Shown in pieces: positions 37,979 to 49,622 of a stretch of 64,000 nucleotides of DNA. Source of the stretch: Mixia osmundae IAM 14324 (Eukaryota > Basidiomycota > Mixiomycetes > Mixiales > Mixiaceae). A program made the position numbers and the translations under genes. The stretch covers positions 1,667,361-1,731,360 of the forward strand of contig NW_014575563.1 in assembly GCF_000708205.1 (NCBI RefSeq), written 5' to 3'. The notes beneath the pieces were generated by a model. That model was not told the DNA's origin. It saw only the letters and a list, made by a program, of their open reading frames with translations, and did no database searches. The first letter of the stretch is position 1; each line of letters opens with the position of its first letter.

Positions 37979-39898
37979 TTTGGGGATTGCATAGAGATCC
38001 GCTCTAGTACAGTCAAACGCTGACCATTGCTATTGTCATGCCAATGCAGTCTGCATGCCAAATTTGTATTCGGACCAGAGGGCGCCTAGGCACAGTACTA
38101 CCCATGAACTCACCATTCCGGCCTGGGTGGAGCACATGACCTTTCCACCTTGTCGCCGCACAGCTGTAGTCGAAGAAGGCAAACAAGCATGTCTTCCCCA
38201 GGGCAGGGTCTACACGAGCGCGGGGGAGTCGGACAGGGACCGAGAGCAGCATGGGTTGTCTCTGCGCTATTGTGTGCGCGCGATAGCATTACAGGATCGT
38301 CCTGAACGGGCGCTGGCCGTGCTAGATGTCATAGGTCACACCGAATCACAAGACGTCCCCGCGGCGATTGGCCCGGATTTTCCATCGAGATCTATGAGGC
38401 GAACGCTCGAAAACCTAATTCTTAATGAAGCCGAGGGAGGCCGCGAGTCGCAGTAAAGTGAATCGGAAGTCGCTCGATCTCCGTCTCGATTACTGGCGGA
38501 CATCGCTGATGCGTCCGCGCTGTCGATTGTTTGTTCTCATTCGTGGAGACAGGCCTAGCCAAGAACGCAAGGGTTCTTTTCGTTCTTGTCTCGACAGCTC
38601 GCGACTGAACAGCCAGCCCTGACACATGTGACCTACCAGTCAGGCAGTTCAAGTGTCGCTCAATCAGTCAATCAGTCGTTTCTGTTGTCGCTCTGAACTT
38701 GTTCGGTTTGAGTATGCGTGCAGTCCCTCGTGTTGAAGTGCAAGGTTTTGGATGTACCTTCGGTGTCTTGCTGCATGGCCTCTGCGAGCCCAGTGATGCT
38801 TGAGCGATGGGACTTGCAAACGTTAATCGGTGGCAGTTTAAAACTGCTCTCCCGTGTTCATCGAGAATCTTATGCAATTTGCGATTCCTATCCCGATCGC
38901 TGCGATGTACAGCCTTTCGATTCGATGCGCGAGCAGCAACGCCATCTTGTGCTGGGCGCAAGGCTTGTCCGGAGGGACGAGGAGGAATCGCACGAACCAG
39001 AGCCTCGCGACGACTTGCGCATCACAGTACCAGCAGGCTGGGATTGACGATATAACGAGCACTCGACGATCATCACCTGCACATCCGGGACTACGCAGGC
39101 ACAACAAGTAGTTGACGAATCAAAGCGGACATCACAGCAGCGAGCTCAGGCCCAAAAGAACTCCGGAAGCGTGCCTTCGCAACCTACTCACGATCGTAGG
39201 AAGCGTCACGAGGACGCAGATAGGCATCGTTTCATCCCAGACAGCGGACTGAAGGGCTTCCCTGCCATCTCTTCCGATTTCGGACGCGTCTTTGAACGAG
39301 ACCGGCCATCCCTGACATCAGACTGAATTGGTCTGGCCGCGCGTGCCATCTGGCAATACAAGGCATTCCGTCAACCTTGATACTTTTGCGGACGAGAACG
39401 CTTCTGCTGGGCGTGCCTGACTGCCTTTCCCGACCGACTCGACAGAGAAGGATGGCATTACTCGCCCTCATGCACCCTACCTAGGCACCTGGCAAGATCA
39501 ATCGTACGCATCCAGCCAAGCTCCTGCGTCACACCAAGGTTCCGACCCAATTCAACAGAGCTCTATCACGAGCAAGCTCGGCTTCGTCTTTCATTCGTCG
39601 ACGAGGTTGTGAACTCAAGCCAACCTTTGGCTCCATAAATCTGGTGAAACATCCCCAGCTGGCGACCCGCTCTTGCCTTGTCACACAGCCCAACATCTTA
39701 TAAGACCGCCCTCGTCCTTCTCGGTCCAACGCAGCTCGACTCGACAGGCTTGCACACTACTACTGCTCGCTAGCTGTCGACCTCGAACATCAACTCCAAC
39801 AACGCTGCGCTCTACTACTGATCACTAGGTCAGCGCTTGGTGTCTCGAGTCTCCATCGATCAGATCTGACATGTTACCCCCATACAGGCACATTCACG
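37979..39898. promoter_or_regulatory. 1.9-kb region upstream of Ran1-type kinase
   Basis: Longest non-coding gap in the window. A 133-codon frame at 38055-38456 lacks any domain. A short direct repeat of CAATCAGT lies near 38660-38675. A TATAAG at about 39700 and a likely 5' UTR intron at 39829-39887 (GTCAGC to ATACAG) precede the kinase ATG. The region probably holds a long promoter and leader. Confidence 0.5.
39829..39887 (+). other. Putative 5' UTR intron hiding an overlapping uORF
   Basis: Donor GTCAGC, branch-like TCTGAC and acceptor CATACAG define a 59-nt intron. It contains an ATG at 39871 that, unspliced, starts a 30-codon frame overlapping the kinase start and ending at 39960. Confidence 0.45.
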
Positions 39899-41756
39899 AT
39901 GACGATCAACACTACCCACCCGTCGCACATTCAGAACCTGATAGGCCACCGTATCGATGACGATCGTCTCGAGTTCGTCTCCGTACTCGGAGTCGGCGCG
40001 TACGGCGTCGTCTATCTCGCTCGCGATATCCAAGCCTCCATCTCTGGCGATGGCCCCGTCTTCTACGCTGTCAAGTGCCTCAACAAGCTCGGCCTTGACA
40101 CTCGCCAGCGCAAGTTTCAGCTCAGAGAGCTCGCTCTCCACAGTCTTGCTGCCGCGCATCCCAATATCGTCAGCCTGCACAAGATCCTTGACACGCCTTC
40201 GTGCATCTATGTCATCTTGTCATACTGCCCCGACGGCGATCTCTTTGGCATGATTACTGAAAAATCAAGATATCTCGGCGATGACAAACTCATTCGTCAC
40301 GTCTTCTTGCAGATCGTCGAAGCTGTCGAATACTGCCACTCTCAGCAAATCTACCATCGCGATCTCAAGCCAGAGAACATTCTCTGCTGCGATGACGGCA
40401 AGCAAGTCCTGCTGGCCGACTTTGGCCTAGCGACATCAGAGAAGACTTCTGGTGACTTTGGTTGTGGCTCGACGTTCTACATGTCACCTGGTGAGCATCT
40501 TTGCAAGCTGTTCCCGCTCACTGCTCATTTCCCTCTCCGCAGAATGCCAAGGCGGCCTGTACCATCGCCTGAGCTCGTACTCGACCCCAAGCAACGATGT
40601 CTGGTCACTAGGTGTCATTCTCGTCAATCTGACTTGCGGCCGCAATCCCTGGAAGCAAGCTTGCCCATCAGACGAGACTTTTCGCGCTTTCACAAAGAAC
40701 CCAGACTTCCTGCGGTCTATCTTGCCAGTCTCGAAGCCTTGCAATGAGCTCCTCAAGCGCATCTTTGCTCTCGATCCCGAAGAGCGCATTAACATCACCG
40801 AACTGCGCGCAGCGGCAATGGCGATACCCCACTGGACCATGACAAGCGAGGAGCTCAAGACTGCTACCAAAGCTACTCGCGAGGCTGCAAAGGCAGTCAT
40901 CGCCGCGACGGCAGCCAAGGCAGCTGTCGCGCCCATGCCAATCGTCTTCACTGCGCCAGCATGGCAAGGCGTGCCCGCCACGGCTGCCGAGGTCGAGCGC
41001 GCGCTACAAAGTTCCGGCGAGCTCTACGTTGACACCACTTCTCCTGAAGCCAGCTCGAGCTCGAGTGACGAGGTCTTCAGCCCGACGAGCACGGCCTCGA
41101 GCGCGACTTCCAGCGCATCATCACCTCCCAGATCGCTGCACAAGCGCCTACATCGAGGCTCGATCCCACAAGAGAACCAGCATGTCTCCACACCAAGGAG
41201 ACCCAGCTATCCTACGCGAATTGAAGACTGCAATCGATCAGTTTCTCCACTGCGGACACCAGAGCTCGTTGCAGACAGTCCTTCCTCTGTCTCCTCTGGG
41301 TCCAGCTCACAACCGCCCTCATCACCTCAGACGCCGAGCAAGAGCCGGACACGCTTCGACATCCGCCGGCTGTCTCTGCTGCAGGCGAAGAAGTGGTCAT
41401 CCAAAGAAAGCGTCGTCTCATGCTCCTCGACATCTTCGTCAGCAACAAGCTGGATGCCAACAACACCAGACGCCGATACTTTCGCCAATCAACAAGTTCA
41501 AGTCTTTGATGCTTTCTCTGTTTCAACACAAAGCGGTCGCCGGCGGTCAAGCACATACGAGTACCGTGACGGCAAAGACGATTCTAAATCTGCATATCCT
41601 TGGGCGATGCAGCCACCTCTTGCAGAAGACTGCTTCGAAGACACCGAGATGGAAGTCGACTCGCATACGTATAGCTACCCGCAAGAGCTGCTACCGAGTC
41701 ATCCCAAACAGCTCGCTGACGTATCGCGTTCACGACCCTCCATCAATGCTTTCTGA
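39899..41756 (+). CDS. Ran1/SKS1/VHS1-type serine/threonine kinase
   Basis: Fungal nutrient-response kinase related to S. pombe Ran1/Pat1 and yeast Sks1/Vhs1. One intron, 40491-40542, lies after MSP in the activation segment; 601 residues. Catalytic motifs are VLGVGAYGVVYLARD, AVKCLNK (ATP lysine), IYHRDLKPENILCC, LLADFGLATSE and, after splicing, FYMSPECQGG, with DVWSLGVILVNLTCGRNPW. A GDFGCGSTFYMSPE-type activation loop is typical of this group. The C-terminal half is Ser/Thr/Pro-rich with no domain. The long leader and uORF suggest post-transcriptional control. Confidence 0.92.
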
Positions 41757-41942
41757 TCAGTTTACTGCACATCGCATCACATCGCATCTCGCAAAACTAC
41801 ACGCTTGTCATTGTGCTATCATAATTATTGTTGTGACGATGCAACATTATTCGACTGCCTCTTGCGCTATGCTATGCCTTCGGTCTCGTGCGGACTCATA
41901 CTTGAGTGTTCGTAAGTTCGTGTGTATGCGATAATGCTCGTA

Positions 41943-44461
41943 TTAGATGTCAAAGGCGCTGCTGCGCCAGCCGTTACGCCTGAGCTCTTTCTTTTCCGTC
42001 GTCTCGACGAGCTGCTTTGCAGTGTCTGCTTCTTCTCGCGCGCTCGCCAGACCGTCTTGCGTTGTTCTCACCCCATCAGAAGCCTCGTTTGCGGTATCGC
42101 GTACTTTGCGGCCAGCTTCAGACACTGCCTCGCTGACTTGCTCTTTGATGCGTTGGCCGGATGGTAATGCGCCTTGCTCGCCGTGGACAATCTGCTCGTC
42201 AACACCAATTGCGAGAACGGCCTCGCCCTCGTGATCCAGCTTGACAGCTCCCTTCGCAGTCGCTTTCCAGCCGGAATGGTCGTCAGGATCGGGACTCTCG
42301 GCCTCTTGCTGAGGCGGTTGCGGTGCCTCGGGATCGGAGCTGGCCAGTGCACTCATGTATGCCCAGAAAACGCCTTCGCCTTGGCCTGTGATCCGCTTGT
42401 TGGCTTCTGCTTGCACGCCGGCCAACTCGTGATTGAGTCTCTCAAGTGCGGATTTGATCTGCTCTTGCAGCGCAGAGCCCAGACTGCGCTTGAGATAGAA
42501 TCGCGCAAATGGTCTGATGAGCCACGCAAGGATGCGGTGACGACTCCGGCGCAGGCGAATATCTGCGCTCGAAAGCTTGACATTGACCTTCTTGACTTCG
42601 AACAGAGCATCTGGCTGGCCAAGGTTTGAGACGACCTCTTCAGGCACATCGACCTCAACGTCGAGTCCGATGCCGCGTTTGCCCAAGGTGATCTCGAGCA
42701 AACCCTGCTCAGTCTTGAAGAACCAAGCGTTCTTGCGACGAACGAAGAAGGATATATTTCTGGCTGTCAGCTGCACACCGTGAAGGTGCACATGAGTTGC
42801 CGTAGAGGCTTGTGTGAGGAACTCCTTCAGTCGAGGCCGGCGATCGATCTGTATGTAAGTCTCGTTGCGGATCCAGAGCGTGTCTGGCAGTAGCGATAGG
42901 CCTTCGATGATGAGATCATCGAGCACTAGCTCTACCGATTCGCTCACGTACTCAGTCCTGCTCTCGTTCAGGGGGACAGGGAGCACAAGTGTACAGAGAC
43001 TGACCTCGGCACGGGTAGCTGAGTCAAGAGCGAAAGAAGGCGGGGCAGGATCAAGTTAAGCACGTCCTTGTAGAGACCCGTCGTCTGACCTCGAAAGGTC
43101 TGTAGGCTCAGCTTGCCAGAGTCGGCAACATCTTTGAGGACCGTGCGAGCGGCTCTGAGCATCTGAGCCCGCGTTGGCTCCTCTTTGAGCTCTTTGAACA
43201 GCAGCTCAGATTGGTATTGCAGCTCTTGAGCGTGTTCCTTCCAGACAGGATCTTTCTGGAGCGCATCTTGTGCTTGATCGTATAGCATCTCGGTCTTGCG
43301 ACGAGCTTTGCCGGATGTTGCGAATTCTCGGTCGCTGACGCAAGCGATGAGAAAATCGTTCATATCATCGAGCAATTTCTTGAGAGTATCGTCGTTTCTG
43401 ATGGAAGTGATGACAGCGTCAAGTGCCTGCTGAGCCTTGTCAAGCGAGAAGTTGCCACCAGCGAGTCCTTCGAGGGCCTCTCGAAGAGCTACCAGGGTCG
43501 ACTTGATGTGATCATTCTTATCATCCAGTTCCGTGCTCTTTGCAGCCTCTTCTATCCGATCGGGGATTTCGACCGTCTTGTCTGCATACTTTTGAACGAT
43601 CTTGACAAAAGTCTTGATAGATGATTGGAGAGTGCCGTTGTCGTGAATGCGGTTGACAATGCCTTGGAAGCGCTGAACAGCTAAATCGCGCGCTTCCTCT
43701 CGAGCCTCCTCATTAAAGGTCTTCTGGACGCGCGAAGTGACATGCGCGATGTTCTGCTGACCCGTCTCGGTGACCGACTGAGCGTGCTCGATCTCTGCAT
43801 GTAGCACACCATCTCGTTCCTCTGCCTGGCGCTTCTCGTCGTCTGTTTGCTTGGCAGTGGGTCGAATTTCGTCTTCGACTGCAGCCGCGACTTCCTTGAC
43901 GCCGCCCACAGCATCCGCCAGCAGATCACGAAGGAGCAAGACAACATCGGCGACGATGTCTGTGCCTTCAGACACGAGCGTAGACCAGAGCAAGTCAAAG
44001 ACGGCGCGTATTGCTTTGAGGACATCTGTCGAATCATCCACGACTTCTTGTCCGCTCAGCGGTACTTCAGCGCCTGCGGTATTGACTTGAAGCTGTACAG
44101 ATGTCTTGGGCAGATGGTACAATAGCCTCTGTAGCTGATCCTCGCCGTTGCAAGTCGCTGACCAGTGCTTAACCGCCTCGAGCAGATCGTTGATGTCTTT
44201 GAGCGTTGTCCGTCCTTGCTTGCTCAGTGGCGCTTCCTTGGACTGCGTCAGACCTGTCTTGGGCCATTGCGCAAGTATGTCAGATGTTAAAGCGAGATCG
44301 ATGGCAGCGTTGAGTTGCTGCTGTGAAGGGAGCTTGCCCGCGCGCAGAGCTCCATAGGCCGCTGCCAAGTTGAGTCGAGTCTGTTTGCCGGGCAAGTCGT
44401 CCACGGAGCTTGACGGACCGAACACATCGCTCAGCAAGGGTGTGCGCTCAGTAGCGCTCAT
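41943..44461 (-). CDS. HAM1-like (N- and C-terminal domains) lipid-binding-like fungal protein
   Basis: Exons are 44461-43005 and 42957-41943 (823 residues). The N-terminal part (RTPLLSDVFG, AAYGALRAGKLPSQQQL, ILAQWP) and long helical central region match the fungal HAM1-like N-terminal family. After the intron, PVPRTEYVSESVELVLDDL and SLLPDTLWIRNETYIQID match the HAM1-like C-terminal domain, which resembles BPI/SMP-type lipid-binding folds. The C-terminus has repeated T-rich heptads like LEA proteins (VSEAGRKVRDTANEA). ATG 44461 (MSATERTPLL) is preferred over 44509, which would leave only 11 bp to the divergent RRP41 start. The cellular role is unproven. Confidence 0.82.
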
Positions 44462-44520
44462 TTGATCGCACGGACGAAGGGTGGTCGTTGGAGAGGCGAT
44501 GACGAGCATGGGACACTTCT
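44462..44520. promoter_or_regulatory. HAM1-like/RRP41 59-bp divergent gap
   Basis: Divergent start codons only 59 bp apart. Promoter elements for one or both genes must extend into coding sequence. Confidence 0.45.
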
Positions 44521-45569
44521 ATGTCGTCACTTGAATTGACTGGGCCGTTACATTCGGACCGCTTCCAAAGCTCGAAAGCTGCTCGATGGTACGTCTTCTA
44601 CGTTGGAGCGGCATATGTCGCATATTCTGAGAGTCATGCACAGTCCAGGAACGTACTGCTGACGTCTTCCAACTTGCGGCTGGACTCGCGGCGGCCGCTC
44701 GAAGTCAGACCGATCACTTGCACGCTTGACGTCCTCAAAGGGCTTGAGATTGATGGCTCGGCTTCAGTAGAGCAGGGACTCACGAGAGTCTCTGTGAGTG
44801 TGTGTGGGCCCCGAGAGCCTAGAGCAGCGAGAGGGGCGGGCAATGCACGACAGGACAGGGTCGTCATCAACGTCGAAATCCAGACTGCTACTTTCTCTGG
44901 AGTCGACAGACGGAAGCGCGGCAGGAACGACAGGCCAGTCGACAGATGCATATCAGCTTCAAGGGGCTGACTGCGTCGTCGTCTGGCAGACGCACCGTCG
45001 AGATGGCCAGCTCCATCAAAAACACTTTCGAGCCCGTCATCATGGGCCAGCTCTACCCTCGTGCGCAAATAGACATCTACGTCATCATCCTGCAGCAAGA
45101 CGGAGGCACGCTCTCAGCCGCTATCAACGCTACTTCTCTCGCACTGTCACATGCAGGCATCGCGATGATCTCCCCTATTGCGTCCATCTCCGTCGCGTGT
45201 TTGCACGATACCCCACTTCTCGACCCTTGCGGCCAGGAGGAGTCCGAGCTACCGTTTCTCACAGTCGCTTGCTTAGCTACACGACCGATAGAGATGCTCG
45301 ACGGCGAGGCGCGGGACGACGCAATGGAAGGCGACGAGGAGGACAGGCTTGGCAAACTGACACTTGTCACCTTGGAATCTCGCTTGAGTACGGACCGCTT
45401 CGAAGGCATGATGCGATTGGGTCAGCAAGCTTGTGTCGTCATTGGTCAAGAGCTGGAACGAGTCACCCGAGCATGGGCAGAACCGCTCAGTGCGAGGATA
45501 CGCAGTCGCGGACTTGGCGCAGGCTCAAAGCTTGCAGTGCAGAGCGAGGCAATGGAAACCAATGCATAG
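44521..45569 (+). CDS. SKI6: Exosome RNase PH-like subunit RRP41/SKI6
   Basis: Ring subunit of the RNA exosome. Family blocks are LRLDSRRPLEVRPI, DGSASVEQGLTRV, VCGPREPR, ATFSGVDRRKRGRNDRR, NTFEPVIMGQLYPRAQIDIYV, QQDGGTLSAAINATSLAL and DTPLLDP. Intron 44934-44989 (56 nt) starts GCCAGT with branch CTGAC; it must be removed to give NDRRTVEMASSIK. A stop-free 60-nt intron at 44589-44648 probably removes an insertion near the N-terminus (ARW joined to NVLLTSS), giving 310 residues. The stop TAG ends 3 bp before the OCT1 stop on the other strand. Confidence 0.9.
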
Positions 45570-45572
45570 TGC

Positions 45573-48073
45573 CTAGCTGATACTAGACTCCGAGAGGCCC
45601 CATTGACCTACTCGCTGCATCGCAAGTGGCCCGCCCTGCGCCATGTCTGACTCACTGAGCGCATCACTTACGCATGCCCATGGATCTTTACCGCCGCCGT
45701 GCTGCAGGACCGACGCAGCGTATCGTTCTCCATTTTCGCGCGATAGCGCATCGTCCGCAAAGAGCGTCTTCCATACCCGGTCGGCGAGAACAGTGTCAAA
45801 GAGATACGAGTAGTATGTCGAGCCGTAGCCGTATAGATGACCAAACTGAGCTTGCCAAGACGTGCGCTCGCTAGAAGGCATGACGCTGTGCGTGTGTTGC
45901 ACGTCTTGCCAAGCTTGCGACGAATCGAAGGAATGCTCGCCCGGCGCGGCAGAGTGGAAGAGTTGGTCGAGCGCGGCCATGTTGATTTGAGCATTCGTCT
46001 CGATGTGTCGAAAGCCTCCCATTGCAGCTTGGAGCTGCCGCAGGATCTCTATTGGTAGAGGCCGATCTGTAGCGTAGTGACGGGCAAACAAGCCGAGCAC
46101 TTCGCGGGAGGATGCAAAGTGTTCCATGAGGACCGAAGGCAGCTCGACAAAATCTGTCGCGCATCTTGTGCCAGAGACTTGATGAAATTCTGTCCTGCCT
46201 ATCATTGCTGCAAAATCGTCAGCGATACTTCCTCGTCTTGCGAGTGAGCTCACAGTGTAGCGCGTGACCCATCTCGTGAAACAGTGTCGTCACCTCTGAC
46301 CAGACTAATAAGCTTGGCGTAGATAACGAAGGCAGGTCGAAGCTGCACGTCAAAGCGATAACAGGCAACTGGTAGCGCTTCCCACGACTGTCTATTTGTA
46401 GCGTATCCTCCGGCAGTCCTTCAAATTCGCCTCGGCTGACTTGCATGCCTTCGTACATGATCTCGCTCGATTGTCGCTGGGCCGCGCCAAAGTCGTCTGC
46501 TGCATCATCATCATCTACCCGTCTTGAGCATTGGATCGTGTAGTGTGCAGCCCCTTCAGCCTTGCCTTGTCTCTCAAAGAGATCAAAGTAGATCACGCCC
46601 ACCTGACCGTCCGTGTCGTGAAGCACGCGAGCTTTCCTGACGGCTGGATCCCAGACTTCGCCCTCGTGCGTCTCTTCGAGCTCGAAGCTGAGGCCATAGA
46701 GCGAGGAGAACATCCGGCTCAGTCCTTGTATACACGTTCCTGCAGAAAAGTAGGGTGACAGCACGCGCATGGATGTCGGTCTGCCTCGCTCGGCCTGACT
46801 GTGATCTTGTTCGACGTAATAGTCACGATCCCAAGGGGCGATCGTTGGCAAAGTGCGAGTGCCTTTTTCCTGCTGCTTGTATCGAGCCAGACGGGCCGTC
46901 TCTTGTAGCGCGAGCGGCTTGTTCTGGTCGATGAGTGAGCCTAGGAAGGAGTTGACGCTAGCCGGCGTCTTTGACATCTTATCGACTAGAGCAACATCTG
47001 CCCAAGAACCCTTGCCGACGAGATTGGCGAGCTTGAGTCTCGTCTTGAGTAGCTGCTCCAGAGTGTCGACCTGTTCTGGCTCGCTCCGCTGGGTGGCCAG
47101 ATAGACCGCCTTGCGCGTCTCGGCGTTGGGATGTGTGCGCAAGACAGACTCGGCTTCGTGTGGCTCCAGCAAGACTTTGCTGCCTCTGCGCTGACTGACG
47201 CGAGCTAACAGACCGGCAAGACGGCCTGGCTTGGCCTGTGTGTCGAGAAGCTGTGCATCCACTTCTACGCTGGCTTGTTGGGCACTACAGCCTTGCAAGA
47301 ACTTTCGACCGAGCTGCATGACATCGTCAGAGAGCTTAACGAATGATGTCCTCTGATCGTCGGGCAAGTGTATGCCGGATTTCTCGAAGTCTCGCACGAA
47401 TTGAAGCGCGACAGTATGTGCAGCGAAGAGGTTGGGAGGCACGGTGGAGCCTTCTTGAAATGGCCGCAGAACTTGGACCATTGCCTGCTCGTCGCGTCAG
47501 TCTTGTCATCATAAGCCGCTAAATTCAGCTGACTGCATGAAGGCGCGTATCAATGTTGAGCTCGTTCATGTAAGTACACAGAGCCTCGTAAGTCTCATTC
47601 GCAGCTTCGACCCATGCTGGATCAGGATGGACGTGTCTCACCAATTCGGCCAGATCTATCACGCCGCAGAGCAAGTCCGACAAGCGATCGATCTGCTTGA
47701 CCATCGTCACCAGTCCTCTTTCCGGTGGAAGGTCGGCTGCGGCTTGAGACATGCGCACGATGCGCTGAACGAGCAATTGAGCTCTTCGTACTGTCCTGCC
47801 CGCTAAAGGCATAAAATCGCTTGGGACCCGTAAAGATGCATGTCCTACGAGCCCTCTAGGTCGTCCCCGAGCATCTCGCTGGATCACCGGCCGCGCCCGT
47901 TGCCAGAGATGGCCATCGTCGAAGCCAGCACGAAGCGTCCTGTCGGCGTCCGCATCTCGTGGTCTGAACCCGCTGACGGCGGCAGTCTTGCGCGCAGACT
48001 GATGCATAGATCGTCGCAGAGGGCGCTGGCATGTGCACAATGCATGTTTGACGAGAAGACGGGAAGGTTTCAT
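45573..48073 (-). CDS. OCT1: Mitochondrial intermediate peptidase OCT1 (M3 metallopeptidase)
   Basis: Matrix zinc peptidase that trims octapeptides from imported precursors. Exons are 48073-47534, 47484-46254, 46207-45672 and 45614-45573 (782 residues). ATG 48073 starts an Arg-rich presequence (MKPSRLLVKHALCTCQRPLRR). The zinc motif is FHEMGHALHSMIGRTEFH, completed by intron 46208-46253; next comes VSGTRCATDFVELPSVLMEHF. The C-terminus has HLYGYGSTYYSYLFD. The last intron (57 nt, GTAAGT) is stop-free and could be retained. Length matches the yeast enzyme. Confidence 0.94.
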
Positions 48074-48187
48074 AGGCACGAAGTCACAGGCCAGATGAAA
48101 TGTCGCCAATCTTTCAAAATGACATATCCGCGTGCTCAAGCCACGAGCCAGCAGCGAACGGCGGGCGATTCCATCAGCTCATCCAAG
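48074..48187. promoter_or_regulatory. OCT1-RPL28 bidirectional promoter
   Basis: A 114-bp gap between divergent starts, carrying both promoters unless they reach into the genes. Confidence 0.45.
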
Positions 48188-48702
48188 ATGTCGTCGGAAC
48201 TGCAATGGCTGCTAGTACGCAAGTGGAACGCCTACGGGCACAAGTCCGTCTCCCAGGGCATCAAGGTACTCTCTAAGGAGCCTGGCAATCTGCGCAACGT
48301 CCACACATTCAAGCAAAGCGGCCTCGTTCAGCCAAAGACGATCGGCATTGCTGCTGGACCCAACGGAAAGGGCTTGACCATCACGACCCGCAAGACCAAG
48401 AATGTTCATGCGGGTCACGTAAAGAAGTCGATCAGCTCGACTGGCGTCAGGTGAGCAGAAGCCGAGCGTGTCACCCCTCAGGCTGATGTCCTCCATCTCC
48501 TCACAGAGGCAACAACAGACGATCGTACGCGACCGTCGTCAACCGTGCTGCTGGCTACAGATCCGAGCTGGTGCGACCTGCCCTGATCCGCGCATCGCGT
48601 ACACTCGAAGCGCAAGCACCCAAGAAGGCCACGCCTGCGCGCAAGCCTCGCGGTCGCAAGGCGAAGCGAGCGGCAAAGGCAGCAGCGGCCACAGAGGCAT
48701 GA
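48188..48702 (+). CDS. RPL28: 60S ribosomal protein eL28
   Basis: 152-residue large-subunit protein. Exons are 48188-48450 and 48507-48702 (intron 56 nt). Family start MSSELQWLLVRKWNAY is followed by FSKEPGN-type LSKEPGNLRNVHTFKQSGL, TIGI and a VTTRKTKN-like segment; after the intron comes NNRRSYATVVN and a Lys/Ala/Arg-rich tail (KRAAKAAAATEA). eL28 is lost from S. cerevisiae and relatives but kept in most other eukaryotes, which helps place this organism outside budding yeasts. The name refers to mammalian RPL28, not yeast Rpl28 (uL15). Confidence 0.9.
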
Positions 48703-48748
48703 TGCACGTGATTGCATTCCGTTGATGTTGCTACAGCTACGTGCGTGC

Positions 48749-49557
48749 TCACAGACTGAACAAAAGTGCGGCCAGAGCGACAAGGGGTCGTGCGATGAGG
48801 GTCGTGCCTGAGCTTGAAGGTGTACTGCTTGCGCTGGCAGATGCAGAAGCGGAAGAGGCTGCCGAAGATGCTACTGAGCTCGCTTGCGACACAGAAGAGC
48901 TTGCAGGCGCTGTCGTGCTCGCTACCGAGCTGGCCCCAGACGATGCCGCGGTAGCGTTGGCTGCAGCTGTGCCTGTGCTGATGGCAGAGAAGGCGCCACT
49001 GACAGATGTCGCCGAAGCGACTGCAATGGGGACTACTGTCGCAGGCACCGCGACTGCCGTCGAGTTGGCAGGGTGAACTTCGATTCGATCGGTATAGCCC
49101 GCAACGGTCGCATCCGACTGCGAAACGACGGAGATCGAGTAGAGTGGTCCTGTGACCGGCCACGCACTCGGCACAGTGAACGCAAAAGCGCCGCACGCTA
49201 CGCCGCTGACGGGGACGCCGTAGCCTGAGCCAGCGTTGCAGTCAGAAGTGGTGGCGGGCGTCGAGGCTGCAATGACGAAACTCTGAGTGGTATCGTTCTG
49301 GTTGTTGAGGGAGATGACGACATTGCCCGACGGAGGATTGAGCCAATTGACGAGATAGTTGCTGCCTTCGTAATAGGCCACATGACACTCGAAGAAGCCA
49401 CAAGCTGGCTCGGTGATGCTGCATAGATCGTCAGCTCTTTTTCTGTCGAATGAGCAATCGATACTGACTACAATGGCGTCGAGCCTGGTGTTTCGGAGCT
49501 CGTCTGCGCATACACTGAGTGTGCTACTGCGGCCAATGCTACGGCTGCTGCTCGCAT
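48749..49557 (-). CDS. Secreted GPI-type Ser-rich protein with KRE9/KNH-like domain
   Basis: Exons are 49557-49469 and 49418-48749 (intron 50 nt); 252 residues. ATG 49557 opens a clear signal peptide, MRAAAVALAAVAHSVYA, cleaved before Gln. The folded part (ITEPACGFFECHV, YLVNWLNPPSGNVVISLNN, FAFTVPSAWPVTGPLYSISV) resembles the Ser/Thr-rich GPI-anchored KRE9/KNH family of cell-wall proteins. A 100-residue Ala/Ser/Thr region and a hydrophobic C-terminus (ARPLVALAALLFSL) indicate GPI attachment. It probably acts at the wall or plasma membrane. Confidence 0.83.
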
Positions 49558-49622
49558 ACTGTCTCGGTTCGTGTGTCACCAGCCAAATTTCTACCGCAGC
49601 ACTGGCGCGAGCTATAGGCGTG

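Noticed and set aside
38055-38456. 133-codon plus-strand open frame upstream of the Ran1-type kinase
   Set aside because: No domain, no good splice partner, and unlike the codon pattern of neighbouring genes; treated as leader or promoter.
41029-41934. 301-codon plus-strand open frame
   Set aside because: Out of frame with, and overlapping, the disordered C-terminus of the Ran1-type kinase; shadow of low-complexity codons.
44798-45580. 260-codon plus-strand open frame
   Set aside because: Overlaps RRP41 in another frame; the RRP41 frame carries all conserved exosome blocks.
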